The notes under the pieces were generated by a model. The model saw nothing but the letters and a program-made list of their open reading frames with translations. It ran no database searches and was not told the origin of the DNA. This document shows, piece by piece, positions 34,526 through 43,081 of a stretch of DNA of 64,000 bases. Position 1 is the stretch's first letter. Each line of letters opens with the position of its first letter. The position numbers and the translations under genes were made by a program. The stretch is taken from contig DIJZ01000011.1 in NCBI GenBank assembly GCA_002421425.1, positions 14,050 through 78,049 on the forward strand. The letters run 5' to 3'. The DNA comes from Caldifarciminota bacterium UBA5631 (GTDB taxonomy: Bacteria; Hydrothermota; Hydrothermia; UBA1063).

Positions 34526-35486
34526 GAAGATTTTTTTCGCTGCAAAGCTGCTTTATGATGTTCGTGAGTCTCTAAGAGATTTTGAGGTGAAGATCTACGA
34601 TGGTGAACCCCCCATTCCAAGGGAGGCCTTGATGGAGGGAGTCAAAGACGCCCATGGACTCGTGGTGTTGTTGAGCGACAGAGTTGACGCCGAAGTACTA
34701 AACATTGCTTCGAATCTTGAAATTGTAGCGAATTACGCGGTGGGATATGATAATATTGACATTGAAGAATGCACAAAAAGGCGGATTGCAGTTACAAATA
34801 CTCCTGATGTTCTCACTGATGCTACGGCAGAGCTTGCATGGGCCCTCGTTTTCTCTGTTTCCAGAAGGATTGTTGAGGCGCACCGATTTATAGAGAAAGG
34901 GATCTGGAGAGGGTGGTCACCAACACTCCTGCTCGGGATTGAGTTGAAGGGAAAGACTCTCGGTGTTATCGGGGCTGGGCGAATTGGCCAGGCTTTTGCC
35001 CTTAAATCCTCTGGATTTGGCATGCACGTCCTCTATTACTCCAGGAGAACTAATGAGGTTCTTGAAGAACGTCTTGGTGCACGAAAGGTAAGTCTGGAAG
35101 AACTTCTGTCACAATCTGACATAATTTCTCTCCATCTCCCTCTAACTCCTGAAACTTACCATATTATTGGTGAAAGAGAAATTTCTCTGATGAAAAAGAC
35201 CGCAATACTGATAAATACAGGCAGAGGGAAACTTATCCACGAAGAGGCGCTCATTAGGGCTTTAAAGGAGCGGAGGATTTATGGGGCAGGACTTGATGTG
35301 TATGAATACGAACCAAAAGTACCCGAAGAATTATTAACCCTTGAAAATGTGGTTCTTTTGCCGCACATTGGCAGTGCAACATACGAGGCCCGCACAAGAA
35401 TGGCTGACCTTGTGATTGAAAACCTGAAGGCATACTTCAGAGGGGAGGTTCCTCCGAATATTGTAAACAGGAGTATCTATGGCTGA
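34515..35486 (+). CDS. D-isomer 2-hydroxyacid dehydrogenase (glyoxylate/hydroxypyruvate reductase-like)
   Basis: 323 residues. NAD(P)-binding Rossmann motif GVIGAGRIGQAFA (about 148-160), substrate-binding NYAVGYDNID, catalytic Arg in NTGRGKLI, Glu in DVYEYEPKVP and His in LLPHIGSAT. Closest in pattern to archaeal-type glyoxylate reductase (GyaR); the exact substrate cannot be assigned. ATG 34515 is preceded by AGGAG (34501-34505). Confidence 0.87.
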   Translation: MSRKKIFFAAKLLYDVRESLRDFEVKIYDGEPPIPREALMEGVKDAHGLVVLLSDRVDAEVLNIASNLEIVANYAVGYDNIDIEECTKRRIAVTNTPDVLTDATAELAWALVFSVSRRIVEAHRFIEKGIWRGWSPTLLLGIELKGKTLGVIGAGRIGQAFALKSSGFGMHVLYYSRRTNEVLEERLGARKVSLEELLSQSDIISLHLPLTPETYHIIGEREISLMKKTAILINTGRGKLIHEEALIRALKERRIYGAGLDVYEYEPKVPEELLTLENVVLLPHIGSATYEARTRMADLVIENLKAYFRGEVPPNIVNRSIYG

Positions 35487-36144
35487 CAAGATAGAGTTTG
35501 AGAATGTGAGTGTAAGGTTCAACACCCGCTGGCTTGCACTGGATAATGTGTCTTTTTCTATTAAGAAAGGTGACTTTGTTTTCCTCGTCGGGCCTACAGG
35601 TGCTGGCAAAACAACAGTTTTGAGATTAATTTATGGAGATATACTGCCTGACCAAGGTGAAGTTCGCATCGATGGGCACCCGCTCAGCAAGATAAGCAAA
35701 AGAAAGCTGCTTGAAATTAGAACAAAAATGGGTATTGTTTTCCAGGACTTGATGCTGCTGGATGACAGAAGCGTTTTTGAGAACCTTGCTTTTCCACTCA
35801 GATTGAGAGGAGATGAAGACATAATGAGAAAGGTTGTTTCTACACTGAAGGATATTAACTTGACTCATAAGTCAAACGATATTGTCTCATCCCTCTCAAG
35901 GGGTGAACAGCAACGGCTCGCCCTTGCCAGGGCTATGATTAATGAGCCTGAGGTGCTCCTCGCTGATGAGCCATTCAGTAATCTGCACAAGAGCGATATT
36001 GACTGGCTCATTGACAAAATGAATAAATACAATGAACTTGGGCTCACTGTTGTGCTTTCCACTCATAACTTTGAAGTAATAACGCGTGTTCCTAAAGCAC
36101 GGGTTCTTAAAATTGAAGAGGGGAGGATAATCCTTGAACATTAG
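35479..36144 (+). CDS. ftsE: cell division ABC transporter ATP-binding protein FtsE
   Basis: 221 residues. Walker A GPTGAGKTT, Q-loop GIVFQDLMLL, signature LSRGEQQR, Walker B VLLADEPFSNL and the H-loop STHNF. FtsE works with FtsX to control septal peptidoglycan hydrolases via EnvC-like activators; both partners follow immediately. Overlaps the dehydrogenase gene by 8 nt and ftsX by 11 nt. Confidence 0.94.
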   Translation: MADKIEFENVSVRFNTRWLALDNVSFSIKKGDFVFLVGPTGAGKTTVLRLIYGDILPDQGEVRIDGHPLSKISKRKLLEIRTKMGIVFQDLMLLDDRSVFENLAFPLRLRGDEDIMRKVVSTLKDINLTHKSNDIVSSLSRGEQQRLALARAMINEPEVLLADEPFSNLHKSDIDWLIDKMNKYNELGLTVVLSTHNFEVITRVPKARVLKIEEGRIILEH

Positions 36145-36958
36145 ATTCTATATTCAAGAATTATTCTCGATCATGAGGAAATCACGAAGCGATTTCATCT
36201 TTCTCCTCGTTATTTATTTCTTGAGTCTCGTGATATTCTCCGCAGCAATACAGTCATATTCGTACATTTCAAAACTTCTTGATGAAACTTTTTCTGCGAG
36301 TTATATGAAGGTGTTTTTCGAAGATGATTCCGATGAACGTATGGTTTCCCTGGTACGAAAATGTGCTGAAGAGAGTCCCGTGGTTGAGAGAGTTGAACTA
36401 ATAACAAAGGAGAAAGCTAGGGACGAGTTCAAAAGTCGCTTTCCGAGGTACTCTGCGCTCCTGGAATTGTTTCCAGGCAGTCCTTTCCCTCAGAATCTTG
36501 AAATTAAATTCAGTTCTCGGGCACTGGGAGTGGGTTACATTGATGAATTTATGGGTTTCCTTTCCAATTTTCCTGTAGTATCAAACGTTCAGCATAATTA
36601 CACTTCTGCGATTCAACTGTACCGTATAAGAAAATCCCTTTATGGAATTTGGGCAATTTTGTTTCTTACTTTTATGGTGTTATACATTCCTCTGAACCTT
36701 TCCTTCATGAGGAGCATATTTGAGAGGGAGAAGAAGCTTTTCTACCTTGTTGAATACTTCGGAAGCAGCAGGAGAAAACTTGAGGCAACCTTTGTTCTGG
36801 CAATGGCAATTCCTCTTTTGCTGGTTTCTGCTTTGACTCTCGTAGTTTTCAGGAATTTGGGAGAATTACTCAAGATACCTATTTATCCTGTTGTTTATCT
36901 CCTGCTCTTTTTCCTCTTTTTGCAAATGATATTCAGTTTTGATGTTCTCGAGAAATGA
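36134..36958 (+). CDS. ftsX: cell division protein FtsX
   Basis: 274 residues with FtsX topology: N-terminal helix (about 20-42), an extracytoplasmic domain (about 45-165) and three C-terminal helices (about 175-200, 220-245 and 250-270). TTG start at 36134 with GGGAGG just upstream; no other start fits better. Overlaps ftsE by 11 nt and envC by 4 nt. It transmits ATP hydrolysis across the membrane to the hydrolase activator. Confidence 0.9.
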   Translation: MNIRFYIQELFSIMRKSRSDFIFLLVIYFLSLVIFSAAIQSYSYISKLLDETFSASYMKVFFEDDSDERMVSLVRKCAEESPVVERVELITKEKARDEFKSRFPRYSALLELFPGSPFPQNLEIKFSSRALGVGYIDEFMGFLSNFPVVSNVQHNYTSAIQLYRIRKSLYGIWAILFLTFMVLYIPLNLSFMRSIFEREKKLFYLVEYFGSSRRKLEATFVLAMAIPLLLVSALTLVVFRNLGELLKIPIYPVVYLLLFFLFLQMIFSFDVLEK

Positions 36959-38064
36959 GAAGTCTTTTCCTCCTACTCATGATAATACAATCCGGGGATA
37001 TTGAAGAAGAGAGGGCGAAGCTCGAGAGTTTAAAGCGGGAATTTGAACAGGCCAAGAAGAAGATCACTCAGATGGAGACGAAAGTTAAAAGTACCGAAGA
37101 AGAAATTGCGAGGATCGAGCGGAAGGAACTTGAAGTAAAGAGTTTCATAGAAAAACTTAACAGAGACATAAAAACAATTCAGAATGAGCTTTCAAAATTG
37201 GAAATTCAGATTGATCAGAAAGAACAGGAACTTGGACAGAGAGCCGATAGAATCAAGTTCAGTCTTAATTTTCTTTATCAGACTCTCCCTCAGAACGAAA
37301 TTATTAGATTCCTTCCCGGCAATGAGGGCGAAAAGGAGGCTCTTTACCTTCTCGATTATGCAATTCAGAATGAGAAGAGAGAGAGGGACCGGGTCTTAAA
37401 GGTTTATTCTGAACTTTCAGCCTACAGGCAATTGAAGCAAGAAAATCTTGATTTTGTCCTGGCAATGAAGGAAGAGGTGATTTTGCAGGAGAAGAGCCTT
37501 GAAAACTTGAGGAAGCAAAGAGAGAACCTTCTTGCCGGGCTCAAGAAGCAGAAGCAGCAGGAGGAGCGAAGAGTTGCCGAGCTTGAAAAGGCGATAAAGG
37601 AAATGCAGGCGCTAATAAGCCGTCTGGAAAAAGAGCAGGAAAGGAAGAGAAGGGAAGAGAACGTAGTGGCAAAAAGCCCAACTGGGAAGTACCCCTGGCC
37701 TGTAAAGGGTAAAGTCGTGCTTGACTATGGAACAATAGTAAATCCCAAATATAATACACGGGTCTTTAACCCTGGAATTGAAATTGAAGCGGAACCAAAT
37801 AGTTCTGTGCTTTGTATTGATGAAGGTATCGTGATATTTGCGGGAACGGTGACTGGATATGGAAATACCATAGTTGTTGATCACGGCGGATTCTTCTCAG
37901 TATATTCATATCTCGAATCATTTTCTGTAAATGCTGGTTCTAAGGTAGCTAAAGGTCAGATACTTGGAAAAGTTGGCGGGCAATCACACTATTTCGGTTC
38001 CCGACTTCACTTTGAGATCAGAGACAGGGGAAAAGCGGTAAACCCGATGCTCTACCTTTATTAG
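36955..38064 (+). CDS. envC: EnvC-like murein hydrolase activator, degenerate LytM domain
   Basis: 369 residues. Short signal peptide, a long coiled coil (about 20-240, Lys/Glu/Gln rich) and a C-terminal LytM/M23 domain. The zinc motif H-x3-D is replaced (FNPGIEIEA where HxGIDI is expected) and HxH reads SRLHFEI with one His, so it is probably not a peptidase but an activator of cell-wall amidases, as in E. coli EnvC. Co-encoded with ftsEX, its known partners. Ends at 38064, overlapping the convergent gene by 4 nt. Confidence 0.9.
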   Translation: MRSLFLLLMIIQSGDIEEERAKLESLKREFEQAKKKITQMETKVKSTEEEIARIERKELEVKSFIEKLNRDIKTIQNELSKLEIQIDQKEQELGQRADRIKFSLNFLYQTLPQNEIIRFLPGNEGEKEALYLLDYAIQNEKRERDRVLKVYSELSAYRQLKQENLDFVLAMKEEVILQEKSLENLRKQRENLLAGLKKQKQQEERRVAELEKAIKEMQALISRLEKEQERKRREENVVAKSPTGKYPWPVKGKVVLDYGTIVNPKYNTRVFNPGIEIEAEPNSSVLCIDEGIVIFAGTVTGYGNTIVVDHGGFFSVYSYLESFSVNAGSKVAKGQILGKVGGQSHYFGSRLHFEIRDRGKAVNPMLYLY

Positions 38065-40274
38065 TACACTTTTACTGTTTTTCCAATCTTTTTGTCCGCA
38101 GAACTTTCAATAATATAGAAATACACACCCCTTGAATTTAAAGGTATTTCCACGAGTCGGTCAATAGTCCCGTTTTTCTGAAACCTGTATACTACGCGTC
38201 CTTGCGCATCGAGTATAGTGATAACTGGATTCATTGCTTTAATTGAGATCTTCAGGTTTCCTTTTATTACTGGAGGCACAGAAGCATAAAAAAGGTGTGA
38301 TTCTGTTTCTCTTGCTGGTGAATTGGTGTTTCTTATGAAAACCTTTTTCAGCAGACTGTAATTACCATTTCCAAAAGCTGACGAGGCTCCCTTAACTCTA
38401 AAAAAGTATTCTCCTTCTTCAAGATTTGTGATTGTATAAAAAGTATCACTTATTCCTGTGATGTTCCAGATAGTATCCCAATGTGCCACAGGGTAGAAGT
38501 CATCTATGTAAATGTCTTCATTCAAGACTGATCCATCTGTCATATATCTGATTCTGAAATAGACTGATTTTCCAACATAGGAAGTAAGGTCGTATACCTT
38601 TCTTACCCAGCCACCGCTTGAACCTGTGAATCTTTCACTATCAAGAGGGAACCATTCCCTCAGATTTTCAGAAATCTCCACAATCCCGACATCCCAATCG
38701 GTTTCTGTATTGTAGTAAATCCAAAATCTCAGTGAATCACTGTCCTGGACAGGGTATGGATATCTGGTTCGCGCCTGAGCTGCTATATAGTTTGCATGGC
38801 CGGAATAAAGAGATTTTGTTCCTGAATGAAACCTCTGAGTGGACGGAGCAAAGGATTCCAGAACCCATTGATTAGTATTTCCTTCAAAGCCATCTTGAAT
38901 AACGGAGGGACCTTTAAGGATTTGTATTTCAAACTGAGATGGTTCATTAAAGCTGCTATTGGGTACCTGCCATTCGATTCTGACGGAATCTTCCACGGTA
39001 TCCACTTCTGGATAGATTATGATAGGAGAAGGCACCAGTCCCTTCATATAATTATAAATTGAATCTCCCTTCTGGAGTAAGTAAAATGCACCGTCGAAGT
39101 TTTCTCTTTTTAGAAGCGGAAGGTCGGCAGGATTCTGATAAAAAGCAGTGCCCATTTCAACGGTGAAGGAAAGACACGGAGTACCCTTTACATAAATGTT
39201 CCACCCATATTCCCAGTCAGAAGATGATCCTGTGGTTGGATAAAGAGCTATTGATTTCTGATACGTATAATGTCCACCACTTAATCTTGCAATTCGCTGG
39301 GCGATAGCCTGTCCTATCGAATTATACCAATTTTCATGGGGTGTGGCATCATACTTGTGACCCCACGGAGCAAGAACAAGTTCTGAGTAGGAGTGATAGT
39401 CAAGAATGGTGACAAAATGGCGTGATTTAATAAACTCAGCATATTCATTAATTTCATAGGCTGAGTGTTGACGTCTTCCGCAAAAGGTTTCCTGAGACGG
39501 ATTGTGGGTCGTGGAGCTTCCATTTATGTATCCCCAGCCATCTATAGCACTGGAGTCGCATATCCCATTGTAGTTTCTATTAGGATCCGTTCCAATACCA
39601 GATCTGTACGGTTCCCTGTCTTTTCTCCAGCTCACTCCGCCATTCGAGTAGTCGTAAACAAACCCGTCCACGTTAATTACGGGGAAAATCCATATTTCTC
39701 TGTTATTTACGATATCAGTAATTTGTGGATCGGTTCCGTAGGCTCTAATTAAAGTATCAGCGAGGAAAAGGCAAACTTCAATAGTTGCCCATTCTCGCGC
39801 ATGATGTAAGCCCGAAAACAGCTGTTCAGGCTCTTCCTCGTCTTCCATGACGTTATCGGAGATTTTCAGCCCGTATATCCATCTTCCCTCGTAAGTTGGT
39901 CCGATACTCTCAACTTTTGCAATTGACGGATAAGAAGTTGCAAGACCTCTTAGAATAGTTATTACGTCGAAATATGAGTGGTAGTTATCTTTCACACTTT
40001 CCTTGGATGATTCAATATTTTCATCTACAACGTTGACGTTTATGCCTTTCATCCTTATTAGGTCTAGCTGGTATTCGTCTACGATGAGGTCGTACCATTC
40101 TCCCGGCCTTCCCGCAGCTATATCGGGGACCTTGTCCTTGGGAAAGGTCGAGTATATGAAATTTTGAAGCTCTTGGTAATTCTTAAATGGAAGTCGAACA
40201 ATCATTTGTTTTGATGCTAGAAGGAAACCACAAAAGATCATATTTAACGCAATAAATGACAAAAACCTCTTCAC
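38061..40274 (-). CDS. secreted M14 zinc carboxypeptidase with Por-type C-terminal sorting domain
   Basis: 737 residues. Signal peptide (about 1-20), a pro-region, then the M14 domain: Zn ligands in SGLHHAREWATIE (H-x2-E), substrate-binding Arg and DPNRNY, Zn His in DYHSYSELVLAPWG and catalytic Glu in FTVEMGTAF. After about 410 there is an FN3-like region and a jelly-roll segment (DGFEGNTNQW), then a C-terminal Por-type sorting domain (ITILDAQGRVVYRF ... RGVYFYIIE). GTG start with AAGGAGG upstream. Closest to carboxypeptidase T-like enzymes. Confidence 0.87.
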   Translation of the reverse strand: MKRFLSFIALNMIFCGFLLASKQMIVRLPFKNYQELQNFIYSTFPKDKVPDIAAGRPGEWYDLIVDEYQLDLIRMKGINVNVVDENIESSKESVKDNYHSYFDVITILRGLATSYPSIAKVESIGPTYEGRWIYGLKISDNVMEDEEEPEQLFSGLHHAREWATIEVCLFLADTLIRAYGTDPQITDIVNNREIWIFPVINVDGFVYDYSNGGVSWRKDREPYRSGIGTDPNRNYNGICDSSAIDGWGYINGSSTTHNPSQETFCGRRQHSAYEINEYAEFIKSRHFVTILDYHSYSELVLAPWGHKYDATPHENWYNSIGQAIAQRIARLSGGHYTYQKSIALYPTTGSSSDWEYGWNIYVKGTPCLSFTVEMGTAFYQNPADLPLLKRENFDGAFYLLQKGDSIYNYMKGLVPSPIIIYPEVDTVEDSVRIEWQVPNSSFNEPSQFEIQILKGPSVIQDGFEGNTNQWVLESFAPSTQRFHSGTKSLYSGHANYIAAQARTRYPYPVQDSDSLRFWIYYNTETDWDVGIVEISENLREWFPLDSERFTGSSGGWVRKVYDLTSYVGKSVYFRIRYMTDGSVLNEDIYIDDFYPVAHWDTIWNITGISDTFYTITNLEEGEYFFRVKGASSAFGNGNYSLLKKVFIRNTNSPARETESHLFYASVPPVIKGNLKISIKAMNPVITILDAQGRVVYRFQKNGTIDRLVEIPLNSRGVYFYIIESSADKKIGKTVKVY

Positions 40275-40397
40275 ACAAACCTCCTTAGGTTATACAATCA
40301 TACATCCACAGGGATGAATTTTAAACATTCAGGAGTATCTATGGATTATGAACATTTCAGTTATATTTAATGGTTTTTTACTTCGCACCTTTTTCGG

Positions 40398-40403
40398 TAT
40401 AAT
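40398..40403 (+). promoter_or_regulatory. candidate -10 box of the M20 peptidase promoter
   Basis: TATAAT 40398-40403, 21 nt before ATG 40425 with AAGGAGG between. No convincing -35 at 17 nt (region 40375-40380 is T-rich only). Confidence 0.4.
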
Positions 40404-40424
40404 TTTTTAGAAAAGGAGGTTCAT

Positions 40425-41522
40425 ATGAAAGAGGAAATTGCAGTACTTCTGGAGAAATTGATTCAATTCAAGTCCACCAGTAGCAATTTACCTGAATTGA
40501 AGAATATTATCGATTTCGTTGAGAATTTTCTTTCCGATGTTCCCGATTTGATTGCAAGGAGATATGTGGTAAGTGGGAAACCTTCGATCTATCTTTCGTA
40601 CTATAATACATATCATCCCGATATTCTCTTTGTAGGCCATCTTGATGTCGTTGACGCAAGGGAAGAAGATTTTGTTCCAAGGAGAGAAGGCGACCTGCTA
40701 TATGGTCGTGGTTCCATTGATATGAAAGGTTCGTGCGCTGTGATAATGGAGATGATTAGAGAACTATCGAAGGAATCTCAGAAGCCTAACGTTGGTTTTC
40801 TGTTCACCACCGATGAAGAGATTGGTAGCGAAAATGGGGTAAAGTACCTTGTAGAAAAAGAGGGGATCGGGGGTGAATTCGTGATAATTCCAGACGGAGG
40901 TGAGGATTTCCAGCTGGTAGTGGAAGGGAAAGGAGTGTTTCACGTAAAAATTGTTGCAAAGGGCAAAGCTACTCACGGCTCGAGGATTTTCAACGGCGAA
41001 AACGCCTTGGACAAACTTGTTTCAATTTATAATGAAATTAAATCTCACTTTCATCCTGAACCTTGCGGAGATCCTGACCACTGGCACAACACAATTAACC
41101 TTGGAAAAATGATTGGAGGAGATTCTGTTAACCGTGTACCTGATTATGCAGAAATGTATCTCGACATAAGATTCGTGCATCCTTTTACGGTGCAGAAGAT
41201 GGAAGAAATGATAAAGGAAGTTCTTTCTAAATATCCTGATACTCAATATGAACTAATTTCAACGGGGAATACGGTATTCACGTCGAAAGACAACCCTTAC
41301 TTGATGAAATACAAAAGGATTGCCGAATCTATTCTCAAACGTTCTGTGCCATTTACGAAAGAGCATGGTGCTACTGATGGGCGCTTTTTTTCGGAACGCG
41401 GCATGGCAGTGCTGATTACGGCTCCAAAAGGTGGAAATATCCATGGAAATGATGAGTGGGTGAACCTTAACTCTCTCGTTGATTTATTTAACATTTTCCT
41501 CAGATTTGTCAAAGAGAAATAG
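40425..41522 (+). CDS. M20 family metallopeptidase (ArgE/DapE-like deacylase)
   Basis: 365 residues, cytoplasmic dizinc amidohydrolase. Metal ligands in VGHLDVVD, GRGSIDMKGS and TTDEEIGSE (catalytic Glu), then a dimerisation domain (about 180-280) and the last His in KEHGATDGRFF / NIHGNDEWV. Could act on succinyl-diaminopimelate, acetylornithine or dipeptides; the sequence alone does not decide. Single gene with AAGGAGG; the 3' end overlaps the convergent gene by 39 nt. Confidence 0.85.
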   Translation: MKEEIAVLLEKLIQFKSTSSNLPELKNIIDFVENFLSDVPDLIARRYVVSGKPSIYLSYYNTYHPDILFVGHLDVVDAREEDFVPRREGDLLYGRGSIDMKGSCAVIMEMIRELSKESQKPNVGFLFTTDEEIGSENGVKYLVEKEGIGGEFVIIPDGGEDFQLVVEGKGVFHVKIVAKGKATHGSRIFNGENALDKLVSIYNEIKSHFHPEPCGDPDHWHNTINLGKMIGGDSVNRVPDYAEMYLDIRFVHPFTVQKMEEMIKEVLSKYPDTQYELISTGNTVFTSKDNPYLMKYKRIAESILKRSVPFTKEHGATDGRFFSERGMAVLITAPKGGNIHGNDEWVNLNSLVDLFNIFLRFVKEK

Positions 41523-42404
41523 AATCCATCCTGCAAGGCTTAAGACTATTGAAGTAAAATAGTATAAAAGAGAGAGAATCAGGGCCTTTTCCTTTCCAAT
41601 TAAATCGCCGTACAAAAGAACGAAAGCACCTTCCCGAAGCCCTATCCCCGAGATGGTTATAGGGATCATCATAACGAAGTTAATTATCGGAAGGAGTAGG
41701 ATACTCTCCCACAATGGTATCGGCTTGCTAAGGCCATAGCTTATTACGATGGGCACAAGGGAGAAGAAGAGCTGTATCAGAATTGATAAAGGAAGTGTCC
41801 TTATTATGGTGTGCCATTCGGTTCGAAATTGGTAAATTGAGGTAAGTAGAGAGATTACTGGAGTGGTAATTTTTGTCTTCTTTACTTTTGTTAGGGATTT
41901 ATAAAATGTACTTGAAAAGAGAAGAGCATTCAGAAAGAGAAGCACAAGGATCCCAAGAATTGTTAGAACAAAAATGGATTTTACTTTGATGGTAATGAAA
42001 ATACTTGCGAGAAGCAGGTAGAAAAGAATGGCATAAAACCCTGAAAGTCTGTCAATGAAGGTTGATGCGATCGCGCTTGAAATTGAAGTACCCCTTCCTG
42101 CATATAAGGCACGCACTACGTCCAGACCCCCAGAGGGCAGGAAGTTACCGGAGAAGATGCCGATGAGGTAAAATTTCAGACAGCGGTAAAGACTTAGAGT
42201 AATTCCCTTCTTTTGCAGGAAAATTTGCCATCTCCTGGAGGAGAGTAGTATAGCAACGAAGTATAAAAGGACTCCAGGAATTAAAAAAAGGTAGTTAGTG
42301 CCCTTAACAGACTCAAAAAAGCTTTCCCACTTGATTTTTGTGAAAATTACGTAAAGAAGAGCGATGGATAGCAGTACCTTCAGTATATTAAGAAGTCTTT
42401 TCAT
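41484..42404 (-). CDS. lysylphosphatidylglycerol synthetase-TM/flippase-like membrane protein (UPF0104)
   Basis: 306 residues, polytopic inner-membrane protein with about eight helices. N-terminal RLLNILKVLLSIALLYVIFTKI, then LSSRRWQIFLQKKG, SGGLDVVRALYAG, STFIDRLSG and ITISGIGLREGAFVLLYG are typical of the AglD/UPF0104 family. Usually linked to lipid or glycolipid transfer; substrate unknown here. Last gene of a long minus-strand operon (50225-41484), 2 nt after recO. Confidence 0.8.
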   Translation of the reverse strand: MKRLLNILKVLLSIALLYVIFTKIKWESFFESVKGTNYLFLIPGVLLYFVAILLSSRRWQIFLQKKGITLSLYRCLKFYLIGIFSGNFLPSGGLDVVRALYAGRGTSISSAIASTFIDRLSGFYAILFYLLLASIFITIKVKSIFVLTILGILVLLFLNALLFSSTFYKSLTKVKKTKITTPVISLLTSIYQFRTEWHTIIRTLPLSILIQLFFSLVPIVISYGLSKPIPLWESILLLPIINFVMMIPITISGIGLREGAFVLLYGDLIGKEKALILSLLYYFTSIVLSLAGWILFLFDKSEENVK

Positions 42405-42406
42405 TT

Positions 42407-43081
42407 CTAAGTAATGAACGTCTCAAGCAGTCTTCTCGTATTTTCTCTCAAAGCAAGGGAGTTGACCTCCTGCCAACTCTTGTGAAGGATAAATCTAATC
42501 TCTGAAGACGTCCCTTGATCCACAGGTACTTTTAACTCATCGGGTCTTGCACATCTGCCGCAGACAACGGTTTTTTGTGAAGGTATGAAATATTCGAGAT
42601 CCCTTGACTTGCAGCGTGCGCAATAATCAAATGATGGAAATTCGCCCTGCCTCATCTGATTCCTTAGTACGAAGAAATTATAAAGGTTCTCGTTTAGAGT
42701 ACTTGAAGTGTTGACAAATCTTATAAGATTTAGAACATCAAGATATATATTTTCACCTGCTTCCTGTGGTACGTTCTTAATGATGTATGCAGCAATGTAG
42801 GAGATAAGGTAGAACTTTTCGTAATCCCGAGGGATCTCATCAAAGGCCTCCAGGATTTTTCCTTCTTTAAGGATGTTAAATTCTCTGTCAGGCTTGTAGT
42901 AATATATCAGTTCACTCCTTGAGAAAAGCTGAAAAGCCATTCTGAGTTGGGATTTAACTCTCTGCGCGCCTTTTGCCATCAATTTAAGTAGTCCACTGGA
43001 TTTTGAGAGTGCAGTAACTATGGAAGAGGATTCCATAAATTCGTCGACTTTAAGAACAACTACTTCATCTTTTATGAGCAT
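42407..43081 (-). CDS. recO: DNA repair protein RecO
   Basis: 224 residues. N-terminal OB fold (VVVLKVDEFMESSSIVTALSKSSG, KGAQRVKSQL), helical middle, and a C4 zinc-binding motif in FDYCARCKSRD ... VVCGRCARP (four Cys, about 152-178). RecO mediates RecA loading with RecR in recombinational repair. Overlaps the upstream HhH-protein gene by 17 nt. Confidence 0.9.
   Translation of the reverse strand: MLIKDEVVVLKVDEFMESSSIVTALSKSSGLLKLMAKGAQRVKSQLRMAFQLFSRSELIYYYKPDREFNILKEGKILEAFDEIPRDYEKFYLISYIAAYIIKNVPQEAGENIYLDVLNLIRFVNTSSTLNENLYNFFVLRNQMRQGEFPSFDYCARCKSRDLEYFIPSQKTVVCGRCARPDELKVPVDQGTSSEIRFILHKSWQEVNSLALRENTRRLLETFIT

Noticed and set aside
36955..38064. Active M23 peptidase in the ftsEX operon
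   Set aside because: The zinc-binding His and Asp of the first motif are replaced, so EnvC-like activator is the better call.
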